Below are positions 1-7,161 of a stretch of 58,053 nucleotides of DNA, piece by piece. The DNA is taken from positions 1 to 58,053 of the forward strand of contig NZ_JAIXST010000084.1 of assembly GCF_027484545.1 (NCBI RefSeq). The letters run 5' to 3'. Each line of letters begins with the position of its first letter. Position 1 is the first letter of the stretch. The position numbers were made by a program, and so were the translations under genes. Source of the DNA: Runella sp. Lineage in GTDB: Bacteria; Bacteroidota; Bacteroidia; Cytophagales; Spirosomataceae. Under the pieces are notes generated by a model. It was not told the origin of the DNA, ran no database searches, and saw nothing but the letters and a program-made list of their open reading frames with translations.

Positions 1-102
1 CTACTTGATAAATTTATTATCGGTCTGGGAATTTGCCCTGAAACCACTAAAAATTCAGACAATTATCAAAATCTAATCAATTATACTAAAATCGCCGCTT
101 AA
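1..102 (+). CDS. C-terminal end of an unidentified protein (partial)
   Basis: An open frame enters from the left window edge and runs 33 codons to a TAA at 100-102, ending in TKIAA. Its start lies outside the window. No motif identifies it. An open frame this short could occur by chance, so this is only a possible gene end. Confidence 0.3.
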   Translation, partial: LLDKFIIGLGICPETTKNSDNYQNLINYTKIAA

Positions 103-231
103 TTCGTAGCGGACTATTGATTAAAAGTACAAACCTAAAAAAATCCAACGTCCTCCACAACTTTTGGTTTTGTTCCAGAAGCAGTACGTTTTTAAAACAA
201 TTACAGTACGTTTTGGAAAGAGCTAAAAATT

Positions 232-265
232 AAAAAGCCCCAAAACGAGCTGTTTTGAGGCTTTT
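232..265. terminator. Bidirectional intrinsic terminator downstream of tRNA-Glu
   Basis: AAAAGCC-CCAAAAC pairs with GTTTTG-GGCTTTT around a short loop, with A and T tracts on both sides. It lies 22 nt beyond the 3-prime end of the minus-strand tRNA-Glu gene and so probably ends that transcript. The tracts would let it act in either direction. Confidence 0.7.
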
Positions 266-287
266 AACGTTACCACGCGCGATTTTG

Positions 288-359
288 TGACCCGTAGGGG
301 AATCGAACCCCTGTTTCAACCGTGAAAGGGTCGTGTCCTAACCGCTAGACGAACGGGCC
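288..359 (-). tRNA. tRNA-Glu (anticodon TTC)
   Basis: Read on the minus strand, a 72-nt cloverleaf starts with GGCCCGT and ends with ACGGGTC plus discriminator A, forming a 7-bp acceptor stem with one G-T pair. The anticodon loop shows TTC in CTTTCAC, and the T-loop reads GGTTCGATTCC. No CCA is encoded. A Bacteroidota-type promoter lies upstream at 398-428 and a terminator downstream at 232-265, so it looks like a single-gene transcript. Confidence 0.96.
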
Positions 360-397
360 GACTGGTTCCATTGTTCGCTGCATTAGTAAAACGTGGT

Positions 398-428
398 GCA
401 AAGGTACGTTTATTTTTGATTGTGTCAA
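398..428 (-). promoter_or_regulatory. Promoter of tRNA-Glu
   Basis: On the minus strand TTGACA (428-423) is followed after 16 nt by TACCTTTGC (406-398). This fits the Bacteroidota housekeeping sigma pattern TTG...TAnnTTTG. The expected transcript start is about 30 nt before the tRNA. The tRNA-Pro promoter at 885-916 has the same layout, which supports both calls. Confidence 0.75.
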
Positions 429-478
429 CCCCTTAGCTATTATTTTTTAAAAACTATTTTATAATCGTTGATAGTCAG

Positions 479-486
479 TACTTTTG
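479..486 (+). promoter_or_regulatory. Possible -7 element for the ModE-like gene
   Basis: TACTTTTG matches the Bacteroidota -7 consensus TAnnTTTG and lies 18 nt before the ATG at 504. No clear -33 TTG is seen at the right distance, so this is weak. Confidence 0.4.
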
Positions 487-503
487 GTGAAATATTTTTT
501 TAA

Positions 504-872
504 ATGTTATCAAAAGTGAAACAAATCTTAAAAGATTCTCATTTTCGTGTAAGTGGAAGCTTGTGGATTGAAGGCGAAGAAAAACGCTTTTTAGGACCAG
601 GACGAGTCGAATTATTGGAACGTATTAATGATACAGGCTCAATAAATCAGGCAGCAAAACAAATGGGGATGTCATATAAGAAGGCCTGGGAAATGGTTAA
701 TTCACTTAATTCTCAAGTAAACACAACGCTTGTAATGACTCAAACAGGTGGAGAAAAAGGAGGAGGTGCTATCATAACGGAAGAAGCTAAACAATTAATT
801 ATGTATTATCATCTTCTCAGAAAAAGATTTGAGACTTTTTTAGAAACTGAAAGTAGGCAATTAGGAGAATAA
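504..872 (+). CDS. ModE-type winged-helix DNA-binding protein
   Basis: A 122-aa protein resembling the N-terminal domain of molybdate regulator ModE. Residues 27-60 carry the typical pattern FLGPGRVELLERI followed by GSINQAAKQMGMSYKKAWEM, the HTH recognition region, and a glycine-rich TGGEKGGGA wing. It ends after the dimerisation helix (about 90-118) and lacks the C-terminal TOBE/MopI molybdate-binding domain of full ModE. Short ModE-like proteins of this form are common in Bacteroidota. It sits alone between two tRNA genes with no mod transport genes beside it, so its ligand and targets are unknown. Confidence 0.85.
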   Translation: MLSKVKQILKDSHFRVSGSLWIEGEEKRFLGPGRVELLERINDTGSINQAAKQMGMSYKKAWEMVNSLNSQVNTTLVMTQTGGEKGGGAIITEEAKQLIMYYHLLRKRFETFLETESRQLGE

Positions 873-884
873 TCAGGTTTTGAG

Positions 885-916
885 TTGACAGTCATATAAA
901 AAAAAACTACTTTTGC
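885..916 (+). promoter_or_regulatory. Promoter of tRNA-Pro
   Basis: TTGACA (885-890), a 17-nt spacer and TACTTTTGC (908-916) match the Bacteroidota TTG/TAnnTTTG promoter. It lies 34 nt before the tRNA-Pro gene and starts just after the stop codon of the ModE-like gene. Confidence 0.75.
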
Positions 917-949
917 ACCCACATAAAAGGCAATAAGCCTTACATGTTT

Positions 950-1023
950 CGGGATATGGCGCAGTCCGGTAGCGTACTTGTCTGGGGGGCAAGGGGCCGT
1001 GGGTTCAAATCCCGCTATCCCGA
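950..1023 (+). tRNA. tRNA-Pro (anticodon GGG)
   Basis: A 74-nt cloverleaf with acceptor CGGGATA pairing with TATCCCG and discriminator A. The anticodon stem is CTTGT/GCAAG with loop CTGGGGG, so the anticodon is GGG. The T arm reads GTGGGTTCAAATCCCGC. CCA is not encoded. The integrase gene 268 nt downstream makes this a natural candidate attachment site, but I found no second copy of its 3-prime end in the window. Confidence 0.93.
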
Positions 1024-1046
1024 CAACAAAGAGTCTAAATACTCAC

Positions 1047-1080
1047 AAAAGCCGTTAAATCGCATGATTTAGCGGCTTTT
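1047..1080 (+). terminator. Terminator after tRNA-Pro
   Basis: A 15-bp stem (1047-1061 with 1066-1080, one G-T pair) with a GCAT loop and a following T run, 23 nt beyond the tRNA. Confidence 0.85.
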
Positions 1081-1132
1081 TGTTTGGAATAAGCTCAAAG
1101 AAAATCAAGGTTTTTCAAAAAATATTACACCT

Positions 1133-1268
1133 ATTCGGTTACCTATTTGTATTATTGAAAAAAGGTAACCGAATCGCCTGTAATAAACAGATTATCAGTC
1201 ATTTATATTGATTCAATTTGTTGGATTTTGGTCATTTCACAAGGGCAACTTTAAACTGTTCGGTTACC
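1133..1268. repeat. Three ATTCGGTTACC-type sites upstream of the integrase
   Basis: ATTCGGTTACCT (1133-1144) is followed by its exact reverse complement AGGTAACCGAAT (1163-1174), making a 12-bp inverted repeat with an 18-nt spacer. A third copy, TTCGGTTACC (1259-1268), lies 22 nt before the integrase ATG in the first orientation. Repeated sites beside a tyrosine recombinase gene are typical of integrase arm-type or excisionase sites, or of an operator for the gene. The role is inferred. Confidence 0.6.
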
Positions 1269-1290
1269 AAAATCATTCAAATTTCGTCAA

Positions 1291-2547
1291 ATGACAACAA
1301 CTACTACATTTAGTGTTCTCTTCTGGGCAAATCAAGCAAAAAGCCGAAATGGTCTCGCTCCCATCTACGCTCGCATCACCGTTGATGGTAAGCGTTCCGA
1401 AATTTCGCTAAAACGCTCCATTTCGTATGAGGCATGGGACAATGTCAAAGGAAGAGCCAGAGGCACGAAAGCGGAGGCCAAAGCCCTCAATGCTTATCTT
1501 GATCAGGTAAAAAGCCGTTTACTTGAGTGTCAGGAAACTTTACTGAGAGAAAAACGCCTCGTCACTGCCGAAGCCATCAAAAATGGCTATCTGGGAACTG
1601 GAGAGCGTGAACATACCCTGCTCAGTCTTATCAAGTACCACAATGAAGAACTATCTACTACCATCAAACCTGGTACCCTCAAAAATTACTTCGCCACCCA
1701 TAAATACGTTGAACGATTCCTGAAAGAGAAACTAAAAACCTCTGACATATTTCTATCCGAACTCAATCATAAATTTGTAGTGGACTTTGAACTATTCATC
1801 AAAAATACGGCAGCACCCTTGGACCCTTTGCGCCGTTGCGGTAACAACACCGTCATGAAACACATTGAACGACTGCGAAAAATGATCAACGTCGCCATCA
1901 GAAATGAATGGATTACAAAGGATCCTTTTCAGAGATACCGCCTTTCATTCAATAAAACCAATCGCCATTTCTTAACCGCCGAAGAATTGACCTTGATTGT
2001 AGAAAAAGCATACCCCATTCAAAGGCTGCAGCAGGTCAAAGATTTATTTGTATTCAGTTGCTACACAGGTCTGGCTTACACTGATTTGATACATCTAACG
2101 TCCGAAAACCTCGTCAGGGGTATTGATGGACAATTGTGGATTGAATCCAGCCGTCAGAAAACTGACCAAGCCATCAAAGTGCCGCTGTTGAACCAAGCGC
2201 TTGAGATCTTGAATCGCTATCAAGATCATCCCAAAGCCGTGGTTTATGGACGTTTATTTCCGCCTATCTCAAACCAACGAATGAACTCTTATCTTAAAGA
2301 AATCGCCGATACGTGCGGAATTTCCAAAAATCTGACGTTTCACATTGCACGTCATACGTTCGCCACAACGGTTACGCTGACTAACGGTGTACCAATTGAA
2401 TCAGTATCGGCGATGCTTGGCCACAGTACCATTCGTACCACGCAGATTTACGCTAAAGTAGTCGAATCAAAACTAAGTGGTGATATGAAGGCTTTGCAGA
2501 AAAAACTGACTCCTTTCCAGACAAATAACGCAGATACAGGGAGTTAA
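1291..2547 (+). CDS. Tyrosine recombinase / integrase (Bacteroidota IntDOT-like)
   Basis: A 418-aa site-specific recombinase with the Bacteroidota layout: N-terminal arm-binding domain (about 1-90), SAM-like core-binding domain (about 105-210) and catalytic domain (about 220-410). Catalytic residues seen are H351-x-x-R354, H378 (in GH) and the nucleophile Y387 (in IYAK). Where classical integrases have the first arginine (TGLR), this one reads TGLAYTD near residues 259-265, as in the CTnDOT IntDOT group, which lacks the canonical Arg I. It is the first gene after tRNA-Pro, is preceded by repeated candidate binding sites and is followed by a terminator. It probably integrates and excises the element holding the next genes. 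Confidence 0.93.
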   Translation: MTTTTTFSVLFWANQAKSRNGLAPIYARITVDGKRSEISLKRSISYEAWDNVKGRARGTKAEAKALNAYLDQVKSRLLECQETLLREKRLVTAEAIKNGYLGTGEREHTLLSLIKYHNEELSTTIKPGTLKNYFATHKYVERFLKEKLKTSDIFLSELNHKFVVDFELFIKNTAAPLDPLRRCGNNTVMKHIERLRKMINVAIRNEWITKDPFQRYRLSFNKTNRHFLTAEELTLIVEKAYPIQRLQQVKDLFVFSCYTGLAYTDLIHLTSENLVRGIDGQLWIESSRQKTDQAIKVPLLNQALEILNRYQDHPKAVVYGRLFPPISNQRMNSYLKEIADTCGISKNLTFHIARHTFATTVTLTNGVPIESVSAMLGHSTIRTTQIYAKVVESKLSGDMKALQKKLTPFQTNNADTGS

Positions 2548-2603
2548 TCCGACTCAATAATCGGAGGTTCACATCCAACCCTCCTCCCAATCCAAATACT
2601 CAC

Positions 2604-2626
2604 CCCCTCTGATAATATCAGAGGGG
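2604..2626. terminator. Hairpin after the integrase
   Basis: CCCCTCTGAT pairs perfectly with ATCAGAGGGG around AAT, 57 nt after the integrase stop. The T run after it is weak (ACTTTAATAATT). Confidence 0.55.
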
Positions 2627-2677
2627 ACTTTAATAATTGATTTTTATCTTTGTCCAACCAAGTCACCCTTTTAATCC

Positions 2678-3766
2678 ATGAACGAAATCAATTATCTGTC
2701 TTTCATACAAGAAGTTAAAGAACATATTGTCAGAAGCCGCTACATCGCGGCTCGACTCGTCAATCGTGAACAACTTTTGCTCTACTTTTTAGTCGGCAAG
2801 CGGCTTTCTGAAAAGGTGGCTGCGGAGAAATGGGGAGCTAAGGTCATTGAGCAGATAGCCGCTGATTTGCAAAAAGAACTGCCCGGACTGCGGGGCTTTT
2901 CTTTTACAAACCTCAAAAATATGAGGCAGTTTGCCGACGAGTATTCTTCTAACGCACTTTTGGAGTTGATAACTGTAAAAGTGCAAGGCGTAGAAAATGA
3001 GAGTATTATAAATAGCCAGTTGACAACTGGCCAATTTGAAGGGCTAACTCCTGACCTGTTTTTTGGGATAGGCTTTACTCAACATATCCTATTGCTAAAT
3101 AAATGCAAAATTTGGCAAGAGAGGCTTTTTTACATGACCCGAACGGTTGAGAACCACTGGACAGGGGAAATGCTGGAATGGCAAATCAAAACCCAATTAT
3201 ATCAAAAACAAGGTAAAACCATTCAAAACAACTTTGGCAAAACCCTGTCGCCAGCTTTACAACAAAGCTCTACGTTGGCTTTCAAAGACGAATATCTACT
3301 TGACTATATCAACATCGAAACGGACGACGAACGTGTGGTTGAAAAAGGTATCGTCAACAACATAAAGGAATTCATCATGCGAATGGGGAAAGGCTTCTCA
3401 TTCATTGGTAATCAGCATCGCTTGGTTGTTGATGAAGACGAATTCTATATTGACCTTTTATTTTATAATCGAATCTTGAAATGCCTTGTAGCCTTTGAAC
3501 TCAAAAAAGGGAAGTTCAGGCCCCAAGATGCAGGGCAGTTAAATTTTTATCTCAACGTCCTCAACGACATCGAGCGACTACCCGAGGAGAATCCCGCCAT
3601 TGGTATCGTACTTTGTTCAGCCAAGAATGATAAGACGGTAGAATACGCCTTTCAGCAAATCTCCAATCCAATGGGAGTCGCCGTCTATCAACTTTCGGAA
3701 CGACTTCCCGAGCATCTCAAAAACGTACTTCCCGACGCTGAAAGCCTTAAGAAACTCTTGGATTGA
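2678..3766 (+). CDS. PDDEXK nuclease domain protein (YhcG / DUF1016 family)
   Basis: A 362-aa protein with the N-terminal DUF1016 helical domain (about 10-180, with LREQLLLYFLVGK-like and LRGFSFTNLKNMRQF segments) and a C-terminal PDDEXK nuclease fold. The nuclease core is visible as DEFYIDLLFYN near 254-264 and AFELKKGKF near 273-281, supplying the D...ExK residues. YhcG proteins are predicted DNA nucleases common on mobile elements and in defence islands. A TATCTTTG box at 2645-2652 could be its -7 element, and a strong terminator follows, so it is probably transcribed alone. No methylase or other restriction partner is adjacent. Confidence 0.9.
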   Translation: MNEINYLSFIQEVKEHIVRSRYIAARLVNREQLLLYFLVGKRLSEKVAAEKWGAKVIEQIAADLQKELPGLRGFSFTNLKNMRQFADEYSSNALLELITVKVQGVENESIINSQLTTGQFEGLTPDLFFGIGFTQHILLLNKCKIWQERLFYMTRTVENHWTGEMLEWQIKTQLYQKQGKTIQNNFGKTLSPALQQSSTLAFKDEYLLDYINIETDDERVVEKGIVNNIKEFIMRMGKGFSFIGNQHRLVVDEDEFYIDLLFYNRILKCLVAFELKKGKFRPQDAGQLNFYLNVLNDIERLPEENPAIGIVLCSAKNDKTVEYAFQQISNPMGVAVYQLSERLPEHLKNVLPDAESLKKLLD

Positions 3767-3818
3767 AAGTAGTTCTACAGCCTCAGATATAGTCTTTCGT
3801 TGTTGTTAACCTATTGAA

Positions 3819-3845
3819 AGCCTCTGATTTGTCAGAGGCTTTTTT
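3819..3845 (+). terminator. Intrinsic terminator of the PDDEXK gene
   Basis: AGCCTCTGA pairs perfectly with TCAGAGGCT around a 4-nt loop and is followed by at least five T. Confidence 0.85.
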
Positions 3846-3956
3846 GTCCAATCCTTGATTTGTCGTAACTTTACCCTCAGAACCAATGCCGTTTTGAATG
3901 AAGATAAAAAAGTAACGTACACTTAAAAATATTGATAGCGTTTAGCTGAAGTTCCT

Positions 3957-4096
3957 GCATCTGAAATCTGGTAAATTTTAATGTAACAGGAGGTAAAGTG
4001 TAAACGCCCATGCCATGCGTGGGCGTTGCTTTACTTTGTTACATGGGCTTACCAGAGCCTCAGATGCAAAGTGTAAGTGGCGTTTCACGCTTTTTT
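3957..4096 (+). other. Long multi-stem palindrome ending in a hairpin and T tract
   Basis: Five nested inverted segments line up on one axis: GCATCTG/CAGATGC (3957-3963, 4061-4067), TCTGGTAA/TTACCAGA (3967-3974, 4049-4056), TGTAACA/TGTTACA (3982-3988, 4037-4043), GTAAAG/CTTTAC (3993-3998, 4029-4034) and AACGCCCA/TGGGCGTT (4003-4010, 4020-4027). Together they make about 36 bp. Then GCGT-TTC-ACGC is followed by eight T (to 4096), like a terminator. The small ORF starts 13 nt later. This could be a structured RNA leader or sRNA, or a DNA cruciform such as an origin or recombination site. Confidence 0.6.
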
Positions 4097-4108
4097 TTAC
4101 TCAACAAT

Positions 4109-4345
4109 ATGATATCAAACTCCATCACTATCCGACTCGAACTCACTCCTCAAGATGCCTTGTTGCTGGCATTTGTCATTGGTCAAGGACTTACTACGGC
4201 TGTATCGCAAAAAATCATCAGTTCCAAAGGAGTAGAAATGATTGAAACGGCGGCCCAATCCATTGTTAACCAAATTCAAAGTAAGACTGATTTTGACCAA
4301 CTGCGTACCCAAAATGACCTCTTGGGGGGCTTAGATTCCAATTGA
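4109..4345 (+). CDS. Small conserved-looking protein, unknown function
   Basis: A 78-aa protein beginning MISNSITIRLELTPQDAL and ending LLGGLDSN. I chose the ATG at 4109 because the frame upstream runs through the long palindrome and terminator-like hairpin. Residues 8-30 are hydrophobic (DALLLAFVIGQGLTTAV), possibly amphipathic, and the rest is polar helix. It resembles no family I can name. It lies between the PDDEXK gene and the convergent primase gene, separated from the latter by a 19-bp inverted repeat. Confidence 0.55.
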   Translation: MISNSITIRLELTPQDALLLAFVIGQGLTTAVSQKIISSKGVEMIETAAQSIVNQIQSKTDFDQLRTQNDLLGGLDSN

Positions 4346-4351
4346 AAAGAG

Positions 4352-4403
4352 TTTGGGCAATTTGGGCAATCACTTATATAGTGCATTGCCCAAATTGCCC
4401 AAA
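4352..4403. terminator. 19-bp perfect inverted repeat between convergent genes
   Basis: Positions 4352-4370 pair perfectly with 4385-4403, and each arm is itself a tandem TTTGGGCAA. The inner CAC/GTG can extend the stem. It sits between the ends of the plus-strand small ORF and the minus-strand primase, so a shared terminator is likely. Confidence 0.6.
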
Positions 4404-4410
4404 AACAGAA

Positions 4411-6435
4411 TCACTCAGCAAACGCCATTCCCAAACTGAAAGTCCGACCCTTTTTATGGTGTTCAATAATTCCATGTTCTACCATGAATCCAATGTAGTT
4501 TTTCGCCATCCGCTCTTTTACACCCATCATTTCAGCCAGTGAATTCATCAGTTCTGTATAAGTCACCGTTTCGTTTGTCTTAAAAACTTCCTCAGCCAGT
4601 GAAGCTAAGTCTTCAATCTTACGCTGCAACTTATTATCCTTGGATTTTTCACCAAGATAAACGTGATACCCTTTCTCTTTATCCCACGCAAATTGAATCA
4701 ATGGCACATCCAACGGGCTTCCACTCCTAACCTTCAAGGCTCGCACACAACTCACATCAGTATTTTCCTCTTTCTCAATACACAATATACCCGCTGATTT
4801 CCGCTGTAACTCCGACCCTAAATGCCCCCGTAGCTTTACCCCATTTGGTACCAAGTGCAATACACATAAAATGCACGTGTGGTAAATTCCCGCCATGCGA
4901 TGCAATTCTTCAATAAGACTGATGCTCTCCCGTTCGTCGTTCAGGCTGCCAATCAAATCACCAATCCCATCAATCACTATCAAATGCACCCCACCAAATT
5001 GATGATGAAATTGATCTACCGACTGCAAAATCACCTGTAAGCGTTCTCTACGACTGAGATTGGTCAGGCAGTAGGCTTTAAACCATTCAGGTGGACTGTT
5101 CAATTCACAGCGTTGCAGCACAATGGTCAAATTGCGGTACAATTGGTCTTCCGACTGTTCCGTATCAAAATAAAGCACCGCCTTACCGGCCCTGTTGGGT
5201 AATACCCGTGTTCCCAAACTATCTACTTCTTGAGCAGGTTTGGCCAATGCTCCCGCCAACATTCCGCCTAAGAAGTTTGATTTCCCTGACCCCTCGCTCC
5301 CCGTGATGCCCAGCAAGTTTCCAGGACTCCCAATGGTCACCCCCGCAATCGTGACCAGCGGGTTGGGTGTAATCGGTGGATTGTCAAAGTCAATTTCGCA
5401 CGAACGGAGCATGGCAAAAGTTTGGGCGTACAGGCTCTCCAACAATTGATTGAATAGCCGCTTCAATTCCTCAGATGTCTTGCCCAAACGAAAAAAATCC
5501 GATATATCCTTTTCCTGCTTTGTACCTGCTAACGGTAGCAACAGTGCCTTCACCTCCAACTCTTTCAAATGATTTTGGTGGTATGTCATGGCTTCTAACC
5601 CAGCCTTGTCCACGTCGTAGAGCAGCACAATGTGCCGAAAGCGGTAAGATAGCTTTTTAATCACTTCGGCTGGTATCGCTGCCGACTCGGAGTTAAAACA
5701 AATAGCGGAGAAACCTCGCGCCGACAAACTCAAAACATCCTTTTCACCCCCCGTAACAAACAACATATCTCCTCGCGGTGGCAAATAATCCAAGCCAAAA
5801 ATGTAAGTACCGGGCTTATGTCCCAAAAACTGAAATCGTGGCTCTGAAAACGGACGATAGACCTTCACGTAGCTTTGATGGACATAGCCAAACAGCGGTT
5901 CTTGTTCATTGCTTCGGATGATATAGGGTTTGCCCTGTTTGTTGATGGCCGTGTAGTAAAGAATACTGACCACATTGTACCGCCGTAAAACCTCCGGTCT
6001 GATACCATAGGACTGCCAAAACCGCTGCTCTGTTTCTGAGTAACTTTTAGGCTTTACCTCATACTCCGTTGCGGACAGTTCTTCCTTTTGAAACTGCGCC
6101 ACTAAGGCCACTTTGGGAAGAACTTCCACCCTCTGTCCTGAATTGAGTCCCATTTCAGACGCAATAACGCGCAACACCTCCCCAAAATCCGTTCGTACGT
6201 CTAATTGATGCAACAGGGCTACCAGCGTAAAGCAGTCTCCGTTAAAACGGACATCACCAAAATCTTTGATTTTGTACTGTTTCGAGCCCTTATCAAAATA
6301 AACATTACAGGAAGCTTTTTTGTCATCATAAAATGGATTCAAAAAATTCTTTCCTACTTTCCAGTCACCCGTCATGAAATGTCTAAACACAGCAAGCCCC
6401 CCTCGGGTCTTACCCAATATTTCCTCCTTTGTCAT
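4411..6435 (-). CDS. Primase-helicase-like replication protein (TOPRIM plus RecA-like ATPase)
   Basis: A 674-aa protein with three parts. Residues 10-90 form a degenerate CHC2-like primase N-terminus (NPFYDDKKASCNVYF, with no clear zinc cysteines). A TOPRIM-type region has GGEKD near 228 and DVDKAG near 272. The C-terminal RecA/AAA_25-like ATPase has Walker A GSEGSGKSN near 380 and Walker B VIDGIGDL near 488. It resembles RepA/gp4-type primase-helicases of mobile elements, so it probably primes or unwinds the excised element. I start at MTKEEI (6435) rather than the more upstream ATG because the extra 28 residues overlap structured repeat A and do not look conserved. Confidence 0.8.
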   Translation of the reverse strand: MTKEEILGKTRGGLAVFRHFMTGDWKVGKNFLNPFYDDKKASCNVYFDKGSKQYKIKDFGDVRFNGDCFTLVALLHQLDVRTDFGEVLRVIASEMGLNSGQRVEVLPKVALVAQFQKEELSATEYEVKPKSYSETEQRFWQSYGIRPEVLRRYNVVSILYYTAINKQGKPYIIRSNEQEPLFGYVHQSYVKVYRPFSEPRFQFLGHKPGTYIFGLDYLPPRGDMLFVTGGEKDVLSLSARGFSAICFNSESAAIPAEVIKKLSYRFRHIVLLYDVDKAGLEAMTYHQNHLKELEVKALLLPLAGTKQEKDISDFFRLGKTSEELKRLFNQLLESLYAQTFAMLRSCEIDFDNPPITPNPLVTIAGVTIGSPGNLLGITGSEGSGKSNFLGGMLAGALAKPAQEVDSLGTRVLPNRAGKAVLYFDTEQSEDQLYRNLTIVLQRCELNSPPEWFKAYCLTNLSRRERLQVILQSVDQFHHQFGGVHLIVIDGIGDLIGSLNDERESISLIEELHRMAGIYHTCILCVLHLVPNGVKLRGHLGSELQRKSAGILCIEKEENTDVSCVRALKVRSGSPLDVPLIQFAWDKEKGYHVYLGEKSKDNKLQRKIEDLASLAEEVFKTNETVTYTELMNSLAEMMGVKERMAKNYIGFMVEHGIIEHHKKGRTFSLGMAFAE

Positions 6436-6507
6436 AAAATTTAGTTGAATAACCTCTTCCGAAAAGTAGAGGGATAGTAAAAAAACATAATTCCATTGCA
6501 AAGAGTA

Positions 6508-6645
6508 ACCCCAACGCAACTCTGTTGCTTAATTTTCCAGCTATCTGTTACAACACATTAGGAATTTGGGATAAGTTGCGGCAGCAACCCCAAAGGCCGA
6601 AGTGTTGTAACAGATAGCGAGGCCCAGCGGCCGGGAGCGACACAA
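6508..6645. repeat. Structured repeat, copy A
   Basis: The 5-prime hairpin is GCAAC-TCT-GTTGC (6516-6528). The outer stem 6540-6556 pairs perfectly with 6602-6618 (17 bp). The 45-nt centre holds TTTGGG/CCCAAA enclosing GTTGC-GGCA-GCAAC. GGCC at 6595-6598 can pair with GGCC at 6621-6624. The 3-prime part ends GAGCGACACAA, as in copy B. It sits antisense between the HTH gene and the primase gene. Copies B-D at 53.6-57.4 kb share this plan. Confidence 0.85.
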
Positions 6646-6647
6646 AA

Positions 6648-6914
6648 TCACCCCTTTTTATTTCCTTCCATCATCCCCTCAATATCCTCCATCTCATAAA
6701 AAATCTTGCCCCCAATCTTGGTAAACGGCAACTGCCCCGTTACCCGTAAATGTTGAAGTGTACCCGGAGATATGCCCAGGAGTTCTCTGACTCCGGACGA
6801 TTGAAGATACTTTTTGTTACTGCCCGGCTGATCTTTCAAAGCCTCCTTAATTTCGGCCACTAACTCTTTTTTAAAATGCTGCAAATCTTCTTTGGTAATG
6901 ATTTCTACTGCCAT
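6648..6914 (-). CDS. Excisionase-like helix-turn-helix protein
   Basis: An 88-aa protein with an N-terminal helix rich in Lys and Glu (about 5-30) and a MerR/HTH_17-like DNA-binding domain (about 38-80). The latter shows SSGVRELLGISPGTLQHL and the wing LPFTKIGGKIFYEMEDIE, typical of the small HTH proteins paired with integrases and primases on Bacteroidota mobile elements. It lies upstream of the primase on the same strand, with structured repeat A between them. It may be a recombination directionality factor or a regulator of the primase. Confidence 0.85.
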   Translation of the reverse strand: MAVEIITKEDLQHFKKELVAEIKEALKDQPGSNKKYLQSSGVRELLGISPGTLQHLRVTGQLPFTKIGGKIFYEMEDIEGMMEGNKKG

Positions 6915-7116
6915 ACATATTGGTTTGATGTGAGAAAATTTGAGGATAAATGAGCCCCTTTACCCTCGTTTAAACTCCCTTGAAAGGAGTGGCAAAGTTC
7001 TCAATCAATTTCCAACTAATTTCCCAAGATGAACAACTGGGGAAAAACATTTTATTTGATATACTTTGGGTAGAATTATCTAACAGAAGCAAAAGCAAAG
7101 AAGAAAATAGGAGTCG

Positions 7117-7161
7117 AAAAGCCAAAACTCCCAAGTTCACATATTGGGAGTTTTGGCTTTT
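7117..7161. terminator. Strong terminator after the rteC-like gene
   Basis: An 18-bp perfect stem (7117-7134 with 7144-7161) with A and T tracts on its two flanks. It overlaps the stop codon of the minus-strand RteC gene by one base. Confidence 0.85.

Noticed and set aside
6436-6519. N-terminal extension of the primase-helicase (start at 6519)
   Set aside because: The extra 28 residues overlap the 5-prime hairpin of structured repeat A and show no conserved feature; MTKEEI at 6435 is the better start.
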